From assembly GCA_036395835.1 (NCBI GenBank), contig DASWCW010000189.1:1-21267 (forward strand): 21,267 nt of DNA. The letters run 5' to 3'. Below the pieces are notes generated by a model that had not been told where the DNA came from, searched no databases, and saw only the letters and a list, made by a program, of their open reading frames with translations. This document shows positions 7,160 to 13,671 of the stretch, piece by piece. Each line of letters opens with the position of its first letter. Position 1 is the stretch's first letter. The DNA comes from AP-16 sp036395835 (GTDB taxonomy: Bacteria > Pseudomonadota > Alphaproteobacteria > Rhizobiales > Xanthobacteraceae). The translations under genes and the position numbers were made by a program.

Positions 7160-8815
7160 TCAGCGGAACAGCCAATCGAATAGGCCGAATCGACGCGGGC
7201 CCTCGCGATTGCCGAAAGGCGATGACGGCGCCTCCCGGTAGGCAAAGCCAGGCCGTTCCTCTTCGCCGCCCGACCGCCTGCTCGGCTCGCCGCGGTATCG
7301 TCGCATCGCCACGAACGGCGAGGCCTCTTCGTCCTCGGAGCGGCGGACGATCACGCCCTGCTCGGGTTCGCCTTCGTCCTGTTCCACACGCTCGCGACGG
7401 CTTTTTCCGGATTTTCGCTTGCTGTCGCTCCAGCTTTGCCGCGGCTCGGTCACGTTCGAGCTTTGCCGCTGCTCGGTCGCGGCCTGGCGGTTGCGGCTCG
7501 ATCTGTTGGTCGCGCGTCCGCTCTCCCCGGTGGACTGGGCAAAGCCGGGCTGCTCCGGATTGGCGGCGTCGGGCGCGGGCGGCGGCGTCCGTGTCCGTTC
7601 AGCGGTGCGGCGAGACGTCTGCTCGGTCGCGGCCTCGCGGTCGCGGCTCGATTTGTTGGTCGCGCGTCCGCTCTCACCCGTGGACTGCGCAAAGCCGGGC
7701 TGCTCCGGATTGGCGGCGTCGGGCGCGGGGGGCGGCGGCGTTCGCGTGCGTTCAGCGGTGCGGCGGGACGTCCGGTCGGGCGCGGGCGTCGCCTGGGCAG
7801 CCGGCACGTCCGCCGGAGTCGACTGTGACGTGGCAGTTCGGGCCGGAGCCGGCGGTGCCGGGGTCGCGGCCGGGGCCGGGGCCGCGGCCGGGGCCGGGGC
7901 CGGGGCCGGTTCGTGGGCCCGTGCGCGTTCGGCGCTCCGGCGCGGCGGCGGCTGCTTCGGCGCAGGCGCGGGCTTGACCTCCCCGGTCGCCGGCGCTGCC
8001 TGCGACGGAGCCGGCGGCTTGGGCTCGGTTGCGGCTGCGGCTGCGGTTTCGTTGGTTGCTTTGGGCTCGTTTGCGGTCGTGTTTGCAGTCGTTCCGGATG
8101 CAGCCGGCGCGGGCTCGGCGGCGAGCGTGAGCTGCTGCGCGAGCGCGCCTTCGACCGCGCCTGCCTGGCCCGGATGCATGCCCGCTTGCTGCTGGGCTTC
8201 CGGTTTGGGCGGCTCGGCTTTGGGGCTAGCCGGCGCCGGCGCGTTGCGCGCCTGCTCCGGATTGGCCTGCGGCCGCGCAACCGAAGCTTCCTCCGGGCGC
8301 GGCACCGGAGCCTGCGCTTGGGTCTGGGGCGGTGCGCTGCCGGTGTCGGCAGGTTTGGCGGCCGTCGTCACCGCCGCCTGGTCGCGCGGCGGAGCTTTCG
8401 AGGAACTCCCCGGCAGCAAAGCCATGGCGGCCGCGCCGAGAGCCACGCCGGCAATGCCCGCCACGATCGCACCCGAGCCGAGCGCCGCCGATCGGCCGAC
8501 CGGCGTCGCGGACGCCGGCCGCAGGTTCATCGGGCCGCCGGATTGCCGCAGAGCACGGCCCATGCCCAGGCGCTCCCGCCCGAGGCTCGTCAGCTCATAG
8601 CGCTGATGCTCGCGATCCCAGGTGACGAGCCCCTGCCGGCTCGCAGTCAGCATCAGCGCCAGCTTTTCGTTCTGGTTGCCGGGGAAGGAATCGAGATTGC
8701 CGTGGTCCTGGACGTGCTGCATCGCCGCACTGATGCGCAGGGATTCCTGATCCAGCGCCGCCCACGGCGGCAGGCCGTTGGGCTTGCGGCGAAATGCCTT
8801 CGACAGAAAGCTCAT
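7160..8815 (-). CDS. Pro/Ala-rich single-pass membrane protein with tandem repeat
   Basis: A 551-residue protein. Residues 1-95 look folded and helical (WAALDQESLRISAAMQHVQ, then LALMLTASRQGLVTWD and RYELTSLGRERLG), resembling a winged-helix-like module, though this is uncertain. A Gly/Ala-rich membrane segment (109-135) follows. The remaining 400 residues are Pro/Ala-rich, then charged. Two nearly identical 50-residue units (start TSRRTAERTRTPPP, end AATEQ) lie in tandem, and the tail ends GLFDWLFR. The ATG at 8815 is chosen because GGTGGA lies just before it; an ATG at 8830 is also possible. The Pro/Ala region is a likely spacer. Function is unknown; the layout recalls envelope-spanning proteins. 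Confidence 0.72.
   Translation of the reverse strand: MSFLSKAFRRKPNGLPPWAALDQESLRISAAMQHVQDHGNLDSFPGNQNEKLALMLTASRQGLVTWDREHQRYELTSLGRERLGMGRALRQSGGPMNLRPASATPVGRSAALGSGAIVAGIAGVALGAAAMALLPGSSSKAPPRDQAAVTTAAKPADTGSAPPQTQAQAPVPRPEEASVARPQANPEQARNAPAPASPKAEPPKPEAQQQAGMHPGQAGAVEGALAQQLTLAAEPAPAASGTTANTTANEPKATNETAAAAATEPKPPAPSQAAPATGEVKPAPAPKQPPPRRSAERARAHEPAPAPAPAAAPAPAATPAPPAPARTATSQSTPADVPAAQATPAPDRTSRRTAERTRTPPPPAPDAANPEQPGFAQSTGESGRATNKSSRDREAATEQTSRRTAERTRTPPPAPDAANPEQPGFAQSTGESGRATNRSSRNRQAATEQRQSSNVTEPRQSWSDSKRKSGKSRRERVEQDEGEPEQGVIVRRSEDEEASPFVAMRRYRGEPSRRSGGEEERPGFAYREAPSSPFGNREGPRRFGLFDWLFR
7471..7773. repeat. Tandem duplication of about 150 bp inside a coding region
   Basis: The unit starting GCTCGGTCGCGGCCT at 7471 recurs at 7621, a period of 150 bp. 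The second copy is one codon longer because of an extra GGC in a proline run. The copies differ at only a handful of bases, giving protein changes such as NKSSRDRE against NRSSRNRQ. The frame is kept, pointing to recent duplication within a repeat-prone Pro/Arg-rich region. Confidence 0.9.
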
Positions 8816-9032
8816 GCCAAATTCCACCATTGCGGGTCGCGCCGCGGTACGGCGGCGGACGCCAATTTGCGCAAAGGTCAATGGCGAATCGGGCAATCGG
8901 GTTCCGAAAAAGCGCCCGAACCCGGCAGGATCCCAGCAAGATTGTTTCGCGCTGCGGCGCGCGCGGGCGGCGCCGCACCATGACACCGCCCCGGAACGTG
9001 AGAATCGGGAGAATCGCCGCCAAAACCGGCGT

Positions 9033-9890
9033 TCACAAATTCGGTGCGCCCGGCGCGGATACGAAAGCCGCAATCTTCTCCGCCACGATCGCGTGCTGCT
9101 CTTCCTGCGGGATGTGGCCGCAGTCCTCGATCGCAAGCAGCTGCGCGTTTGGGAGCTTCTGCTTCAAGTCTGCGCCCGACGCGAACGGCACGAGCCGATC
9201 CTGCCGACCCCAGACGATCAAGGTCGGAACATCGACGAGGTGTAAGTTTTGTTGGAGCTCGGCGTATTCGGCGTCGGTGGCGCGCCTGCCGGTTTCGAGC
9301 ACCGCCTGGACGTGATCCGGCTGGCGCAGGTTGGCCGCATAGGCTTCGACGGCGGATTCCTCGATCCGCTCGGGATGCCGGCATAGCATCCACAGCCCTG
9401 TCTTCACGGCCAATCGCGCGAGCGGCTCCCATCGCAACAGCGGCGCGACGATCGGTCCGCCGAGGAGCCCGAACGCGCGGAGCAGCCGGGTGCGAGATGC
9501 TCCCGGATCGATGAAACTGTCGATCAGGACCAGCGCGGCCAACCGGCGCTTGCCTTCCTGCGCGAGCCGGATGGCGACGAGCAGCGCAATTCCGCCCCCG
9601 AACGAGTGACCGATCAGGGTCAGCCCGTGCAAGTCGTTGTCGCGGATGAAGGCGAGGATCGGAGCGGCGTGATCCTCGAGCGAATATTTGCCGTCCGCCG
9701 GGCACGGCGATCCGCCGTGGCCCTTCAGGTCGAACAGGCATACTCTCTTGCCGTGCGCGGCGAGCTTCGGCGCCAGATGCCGCCACGAGTCGAGCGTCTG
9801 GATGAAGCCGTGCAGCGCGATCACATCCGGCTGTTTCTCGTCCGGAGGAACCCGGTGCAGCTCCGGAAGGCCCGGTGCTTCGCTGGACAT
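9033..9890 (-). CDS. Alpha/beta-fold hydrolase
   Basis: The product has 285 residues with a complete catalytic triad in canonical contexts: oxyanion region VIALHGFIQ (23-31), nucleophile elbow GHSFGGG (Ser96), acid WGRQDRLVP (Asp231) and base CGHIPQEE (His259). It has no signal peptide and is expected in the cytoplasm. The family covers esterases, C-C bond hydrolases and lactonases; nothing here fixes the substrate. It is only about 27% of the way to being alignable by eye with the hydrolase at 5335 outside the motifs, so the two are not recent copies. The frame is open to 9935, but the ATG at 9890 gives a typical N-terminus and avoids translating the REP-like repeat upstream. Its downstream neighbour on the same strand (8815) is 217 nt away. 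Confidence 0.87.
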   Translation of the reverse strand: MSSEAPGLPELHRVPPDEKQPDVIALHGFIQTLDSWRHLAPKLAAHGKRVCLFDLKGHGGSPCPADGKYSLEDHAAPILAFIRDNDLHGLTLIGHSFGGGIALLVAIRLAQEGKRRLAALVLIDSFIDPGASRTRLLRAFGLLGGPIVAPLLRWEPLARLAVKTGLWMLCRHPERIEESAVEAYAANLRQPDHVQAVLETGRRATDAEYAELQQNLHLVDVPTLIVWGRQDRLVPFASGADLKQKLPNAQLLAIEDCGHIPQEEQHAIVAEKIAAFVSAPGAPNL

Positions 9891-9912
9891 CGATCGGCTC
9901 TCGCTATTTCCC

Positions 9913-10014
9913 GTAGCCCGGATGGAGCGCCGCAATGCGGCGCGTAATCCGGGATCATCCCGCTACAATATGCGGCGCGCAATCCCGGATTACGCTTCGC
10001 TCCATCCCGGCTAC
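9913..10014. repeat. REP-like doublet in inverted orientation
   Basis: The first unit (GTAGCCCGGATGGAGC from 9913) contains the perfect inner palindrome GCGCCGCA/TGCGGCGC and a return arm ATCCGGG. The second, from about 9971 to 10014, is the same element reversed and ends CCATCCCGGCTAC. It fills the gap between two divergent genes, and related singles occur at 6223 and 7101. Inverted REP doublets are a known mobile arrangement mobilised by RAYT transposases in other bacteria; whether that applies here is unknown. Confidence 0.75.
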
Positions 10015-10027
10015 AATAGAGCGGAGC

Positions 10028-10276
10028 ATGCTGAAGACCGAGATTTTTCCGATCGCGGACATCTACGTTCCGGTGAAGCGCCGCGCGACGCTCGATCCCG
10101 CGCGGGTGCGCGAGATCGCCGAGAGCATGCTGGAAGTCGGCCAGCAGACCCCGATCCTGGTGCGGCCGGACGGCAAGCGCTTCGTCCTGGTCGAGGGGCT
10201 GCACCGGCTCGAGGCCTGCAAGGAGCTCGGCGAGACCACGATCCGCGGCTACCTCGTGCAGGCGCGGCGGCATTGA
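10028..10276 (+). CDS. Single-domain ParB/sulfiredoxin-like protein
   Basis: The product is 82 residues and consists only of a ParB N-terminal-like domain. IADIYVP (about 9-15) is the first strand. DPARVREIAESMLEVGQQTPILVRPD is the helix-strand core, and VEGLHRLEACKELG is the signature loop, corresponding to GxHRxxA in ParB and GCHR in sulfiredoxin. The sulfiredoxin cysteine is replaced by Leu, so peroxiredoxin repair is unlikely. A CTPase or nuclease role cannot be settled from the sequence. The DNA-binding helix-turn-helix and dimerisation domains of partition ParB are absent, so this is not a partition protein. The start follows GCGGAG at good spacing. Confidence 0.82.
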   Translation: MLKTEIFPIADIYVPVKRRATLDPARVREIAESMLEVGQQTPILVRPDGKRFVLVEGLHRLEACKELGETTIRGYLVQARRH

Positions 10277-10387
10277 TCGCATGCGGCGCGCGTTGCGCCC
10301 CGCGGCAACGCGGCGTTTTCGAAAAATTCGCTGCAACGCGAACGCGGCTTCGCGCGTTTTCTCCGCGAACCCACTCCGGAGGCCGCC

Positions 10388-10969
10388 ATGCGAAATCAGC
10401 TGTTGCACACCGCCGCCGTCGCGCTGCTCCTTGCCGGCGGCATCGGCTTTGCCGCGGCGCAGAAAGCCCCGGCGGAGCAGAACCCGTCGGCGCAGAACAC
10501 CCAGCAGAAGGACGCCAACGATCCCAAGCCGGAGCAGGTCGCGCCGGCGGAGCCCAAGTCCGTGCAGATGCCGCAGAGCGGGCCCGCCTTCGTCAACGGC
10601 GCGCTCGCCGCGCCCGGCGCGGACAAGGATTCGCAGACCGTGCCGGCGAAATTCTCCGCCAAGAACGACGCGGAGGATCACCTGCCGATCCTCGCCTTCA
10701 CGTTCAAGAACCTCTCCGATGAGCAGAAGCGCGCGATCGTCGCCAGCGTGAAGGATGCCAAGACCGCGCCGCCCAAGGGCACCGCGCCGCCGGAGGCCTA
10801 TGCCGTGCCGAGCATGCGGCTGCCGAGCTCGGCCGACCTGCGCGCGCTGCCGGATGCGATCATCGCGCAAATGCCGGAGATGAAGGGCTACCGCTACAAC
10901 ACCGTCGGCGACAAGGTGCTGCTGGTCGAGCCGAGCAATCACACTGTGGTGGCGGTGCTCGGGGAATAG
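10388..10969 (+). CDS. Exported DUF1236-like protein
   Basis: The product has 193 residues. A signal peptide (1-24) ends at FAAAQ and is followed by a Lys/Pro/Gln-rich linker. LSDEQKRAIVASV (about 115-127) matches the LTQQQRTAIYESV helix of the 3922 protein. The C-terminus LPSSADLRALPDAI...YRYNTVGDKVLLVEP...VVAVLGE has the layout of DUF1236 (LPP..A.IP....YKYT...N.VVIVDP...VVDVI). It is therefore treated as a longer, divergent relative. Function is unknown in the family. The ATG follows CCGGAGGCCGCC, a good ribosome binding site. It is upstream of the solute-binding protein gene but separated from it by more than 200 nt of repeat DNA, so they are probably not an operon. Confidence 0.82.
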   Translation: MRNQLLHTAAVALLLAGGIGFAAAQKAPAEQNPSAQNTQQKDANDPKPEQVAPAEPKSVQMPQSGPAFVNGALAAPGADKDSQTVPAKFSAKNDAEDHLPILAFTFKNLSDEQKRAIVASVKDAKTAPPKGTAPPEAYAVPSMRLPSSADLRALPDAIIAQMPEMKGYRYNTVGDKVLLVEPSNHTVVAVLGE

Positions 10970-10986
10970 CCGCGCGAGGTCCCGTT

Positions 10987-11174
10987 CCCCGGACAAGGCG
11001 CAATGCACCGGAACTCGGGTGTTCCCGAGTTCCGGCAAATTATAAAATTCGCAAGTCGGAAACATCCGACTTGCGTGCATTGCGCCGCAGATCCGGGGTC
11101 CAGCCTTCGGCAAAAGCAAACTGGGTCCCGGTTCAGCAGCGCAACACTTCGTGCTGCGGTGCACCCGGGACACG
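10987..11174. repeat. Composite palindromic element (two parts)
   Basis: Part A runs from CCCCGGA (10987) to TCCGGGG (11098). Part B runs from GGGTCCCGGTTC (about 11123) to CCCGGGACACG (11174). The same A-then-B order, with similar termini, is found at 18862-18985, and part A alone at 12076-12120, so it is a dispersed family. In this copy part A contains the extra two-hairpin insert annotated separately. It occupies the whole region upstream of the solute-binding protein gene. Confidence 0.7.
10997..11086. repeat. Perfect three-way-junction palindrome (cruciform)
   Basis: An outer 12-bp stem GGCGCAATGCAC (10997-11008) pairs with GTGCATTGCGCC (11075-11086). Inside are two hairpins. Arms CCGGAACTCGGG and CCCGAGTTCCGG (11008-11035) close on loop TGTT; arms CGCAAGTCGGA and TCCGACTTGCG (11050-11075) close on loop AACA. 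An AT-rich strand (11036-11049) joins them. All three stems are perfect. Confidence 0.85.
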
Positions 11175-11197
11175 CTCCGTGCTATACGGTGCGTGTC

Positions 11198-12010
11198 ATG
11201 CGATATACGTGCGCCGCGATCCTCCTGCTCGCCGGCATGCTCGCGGCGCTCGCCCAACCGCCCGGCGATCCAGCCCAGAAAGGCAGCATCGTGAGCAAGG
11301 TCCCGCCCGACGTCGTCAAAGAGCTGGCGCCCACCGGCAAGCTGCGGGCCGCGATCAACCTCGGTAATCCGGTGCTGGCGCAGGGCACCGCGGACGCGCC
11401 GCGCGGCGTCACGGTCGATCTCGCGCGCGAGCTCGCGCGGCGCGCCGGGCTCGCGCTCGAGTTCGTGCCGTTCAGTGCCGCCGGCAAGGTGTTCGAGGCA
11501 CTGAAAGACGGCGCCTGGGACGTGGCGTTTCTGGCGATCGAGCCGGTGCGCGCCGCCGAGATTGCGTTCACGGCGCCCTACGTGATCATCGAGGGCGTCT
11601 ATCTGGTGCCGAAGAATTCGCCGCTGCAGACCGTCGCCGACGTCGACCGTGCGGACGTGCGCATCGGCGTCATCAAGAACTCGGCCTACGATTTGTTTCT
11701 CACGCGCACGCTGAAACACGCAGAGCTCGTGCGCGGCGAGGACGGGGTCAAGCTGTTCCTCGAGCAAAAACTCGAGGCCGCGGCCGGGGTGAAGCAGCCG
11801 ATCGCGGCTTACGCGAAGAAGAATCCGGACGTGCGGGTGATGGACGGCCGCTTCATGGAGATCCGCCAGGCGATGGGCACGCCGCGCCCGCGCGAGGCCG
11901 CCGCGGCCTATCTGAAAACATTCGTCGAAGAGATGAAGGCCTCGGGCTTCGTCGCCGACGCGCTCAAACGCAGCAACCAGCCCGATGCCGCCGTCGCCCC
12001 GGCGGAGTGA
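11198..12010 (+). CDS. Family 3 periplasmic solute-binding protein of an ABC transporter
   Basis: The product has 270 residues. A signal peptide (1-19, ending ALA-Q) is followed by a bacterial solute-binding family 3 fold: TGKLRAAINLGNP (first strand), VDLARELARRAGLALEFVPF, DGAWDVAFLAIEPVRAAEIAFTAPYV (hinge motif), then RIGVIKNSAYDLFLTR in the second lobe. Such proteins bind amino acids or similar small molecules and hand them to a permease. No permease or ATPase gene is next to it in this window, so it is an orphan receptor or pairs with a distant transporter. The ATG at 11198 is chosen because the signal peptide starts there; upstream of it the frame runs through repeat DNA. The ligand is not predictable by eye. 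Confidence 0.9.
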   Translation: MRYTCAAILLLAGMLAALAQPPGDPAQKGSIVSKVPPDVVKELAPTGKLRAAINLGNPVLAQGTADAPRGVTVDLARELARRAGLALEFVPFSAAGKVFEALKDGAWDVAFLAIEPVRAAEIAFTAPYVIIEGVYLVPKNSPLQTVADVDRADVRIGVIKNSAYDLFLTRTLKHAELVRGEDGVKLFLEQKLEAAAGVKQPIAAYAKKNPDVRVMDGRFMEIRQAMGTPRPREAAAAYLKTFVEEMKASGFVADALKRSNQPDAAVAPAE

Positions 12011-12012
12011 CT

Positions 12013-12038
12013 CCCTCTCCCCGCGTGCGGGGAGAGGG
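12013..12038. terminator. Palindromic repeat after the solute-binding protein gene
   Basis: Arms CCCTCTCCCC (12013-12022) and GGGGAGAGGG (12029-12038) form a strong stem two bases after the stop codon, followed by TCGGGGTGAGGGG. This is the same dispersed family as 4310 and the inserts in uvrB. It probably ends the transcript. Confidence 0.6.
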
Positions 12039-12075
12039 TCGGGGTGAGGGGCCACTGGGCGCCAAATGCGGCGTT

Positions 12076-12160
12076 CCCCGGACACAGGCGCAGCGCGCGC
12101 GCTGCGCCGCCGATCCGGGGTCCAGGAATATCCGCTCGTCGTCCCCGCGAAAGCGGGGAC
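12076..12160. repeat. Two further dispersed palindromes
   Basis: Part A of the composite element (CCCCGGA at 12076 to TCCGGGG at 12120) encloses a perfect 22-bp palindrome at 12087-12108 (arms GGCGCAGC/GCTGCGCC around GCGCGC). A GTCCCCGCGA/AAGCGGGGAC hairpin follows at 12141-12160. The remaining DNA to 12244 is more degenerate inverted-repeat material with no gene. Confidence 0.65.
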
Positions 12161-12244
12161 CCATGACCACGGGTCGCGCGAGACTGGCGCGGTCGGTGAT
12201 CATGGATCCCGGATAGCCGCTACGCGGCTTCCGGGAAGACCATG

Positions 12245-12361
12245 TCAGGAAGGACCCGCCGCCACTGCCCCGATCTCGATCAGCAAATCGTCCCGGAACA
12301 GTTTCGATACTTCGACCAGCGCGATCGCCGGCGCCGCCATCGCTGCGCTCAGGAAGTCGCA
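12245..12361 (-). pseudogene. 3' stump of a RidA/YjgF-family gene
   Basis: Reading the minus strand to the TGA at 12245-12247 gives about 38 residues, including AMAAPAIALVEVSKLF followed by RDDLLIEIGAVAAGPS. This is the C-terminal strand pair of the Rid family (normally PA...LVEV..L....LLIEIEAVA). The 5' two thirds are missing: upstream the sequence switches to AT-richer DNA, and the next 2.3 kb belong to the island. No ridA 5' part is seen on the far side, where uvrB ends. Rid proteins hydrolyse reactive enamine/imine intermediates. The assignment rests on recognised residues in a short stump. Confidence 0.65.
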
Positions 12362-13671
12362 CGAAGCATTTTTGTAGCAATGTCGCTCACATTTGCAGCT
12401 CTGCCCGCATTGGTCGCAACCAGCAGAGCCCGAACATCTTTGCTAATAATCTCTGAAGGATCAAGTTCTAAGGACCGAATTAGGGAAATCCAAATACGCA
12501 ATGGTTTATCCTGCAAGAGTTTGGGCAAGATTATCAAATCATGTTCAAGCCGTCCGTCGAGATAATAAATCCAACGATCTTTCGAAATGCTGCTGAGTAC
12601 CCGATCGGCTGCTGGCTCGGCTTCCCAAGACACTCCATATGGATTTCCCAATTTCACACACAGTGCAGCAGTAATACAAATAGGTAACGCGGGTCCGGGT
12701 ATTGAGCTCCCCAAATTTGCCAACTCTCGCATTGGACCAGGCTCATTGTAAAAATTATTCATGCCCTGGTGGGCCGCAATGACACTGCTGGCAACGTGCG
12801 AGAAGGTGGTAGACCGCAAGTTCTCAGGAACATAATCAAACCCTTTGACTGCGAGGAGCACGGCATGAAGAGCTCTAACAGAGTCCTTCTTCCCCTCATT
12901 AAATTCCGCAGCGTAAGCGTGGCCAATTTGCCAACGTTCAGGTTTTTTTAGCCTCTCCCAAAGCATGGGTATGATGAGCATCGCGTTTCGTGCGGCATGT
13001 TCGAGCTGAGCTCCTTTTCCACCTCTAATGACGGATAGCAACACGCTTACTGCAGTGCGGACGAACAGATAAGGCGATTGCTGCAGACGACGAATTTCGG
13101 GAGAGCCTACTGTAAAGGTTCGTGATTCTAGACTTCTCCGAAACGCGGCGAAGTCCTCGGCAACCGCCACGCTTTCATGTCCCAAAATACCCTGCACGCA
13201 GACACGAAGGCAGGCCATTGCCTCCTCCGGTGTCATGGTCGCATCGTCAGCAGGCGTTTCGTCGCCGCTCATACTTGCGAAATGATTGACGACTTCTTGC
13301 GAATGGACCAACCGCATGGCCTGCGTTGGCGTAATGATGCCAAGATCACGTGCAAGTGAAATTGCTTCTGTCTCGGAAATGGCTGCCGTAATTTCGGTTT
13401 GCTCATCGATGTCAGGCCTCTGTAGTAGTTCTGCAATGAACTCGTTTCCGAGCTTGGCAAGTTGTCTCTTCAAGAGCGTCATTGTCCGGTGCCATACAAA
13501 AGTAGCTACGACCTCATAATTTCCTGCTTCCAAATTCGTTGTGATTTGTGTCCTTTCACGGTCTCGCAACTGTATTGCGGACCCGACAATTTCCGGAATG
13601 CTCGTCGTATGATCCGAAACGGGCACTATTGCCCGGGGCTCCCACAAAGCGACGTTCTGGCCGTTAGTCAT
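12349..13671 (-). CDS. Unknown 440-residue protein, second gene of the island operon
   Basis: I do not recognise this protein. It has no signal peptide or clear membrane segment and reads as mostly helical. The most conserved-looking block is around residues 305-400: FYNEPGPMRELANLGSSIPG, LCVKLGNPYGVSWEA, then DRWIYYLDGRLEHD and LIILPKLLQDKP. The start ATG overlaps the frame-corrected stop of the upstream gene as ATGA, and AGGAGCGG precedes it, so the two are translationally coupled. Base composition is far lower in GC than the neighbours (23 of 60 G/C at 12481-12540). The last codons lie at the junction with the ridA stump, so the C-terminus may be altered or truncated. It is likely a cytoplasmic partner or effector of the DAC-like protein, but that is inference. 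Confidence 0.82.
   Translation of the reverse strand: MTNGQNVALWEPRAIVPVSDHTTSIPEIVGSAIQLRDRERTQITTNLEAGNYEVVATFVWHRTMTLLKRQLAKLGNEFIAELLQRPDIDEQTEITAAISETEAISLARDLGIITPTQAMRLVHSQEVVNHFASMSGDETPADDATMTPEEAMACLRVCVQGILGHESVAVAEDFAAFRRSLESRTFTVGSPEIRRLQQSPYLFVRTAVSVLLSVIRGGKGAQLEHAARNAMLIIPMLWERLKKPERWQIGHAYAAEFNEGKKDSVRALHAVLLAVKGFDYVPENLRSTTFSHVASSVIAAHQGMNNFYNEPGPMRELANLGSSIPGPALPICITAALCVKLGNPYGVSWEAEPAADRVLSSISKDRWIYYLDGRLEHDLIILPKLLQDKPLRIWISLIRSLELDPSEIISKDVRALLVATNAGRAANVSDIATKMLRATS

Noticed and set aside
7850..7920. GGGGCCGGGGCC-type repeat as a CRISPR or regulatory repeat
   Set aside because: It is a coding Pro/Ala dipeptide run with no spacers and stays in frame.
10028..10276. Chromosome partition ParB or a sulfiredoxin
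   Set aside because: There is only one small domain, no helix-turn-helix, no neighbouring parA, and the sulfiredoxin cysteine is replaced by Leu.
9821..12085. A 754-codon open frame on the minus strand across the ParB-like, DUF1236-like and solute-binding genes
   Set aside because: It lies antisense to three well-supported genes, has a low-complexity Arg/His/Gly-rich translation with no motif, and reads through repeats; it is a by-product of high GC.
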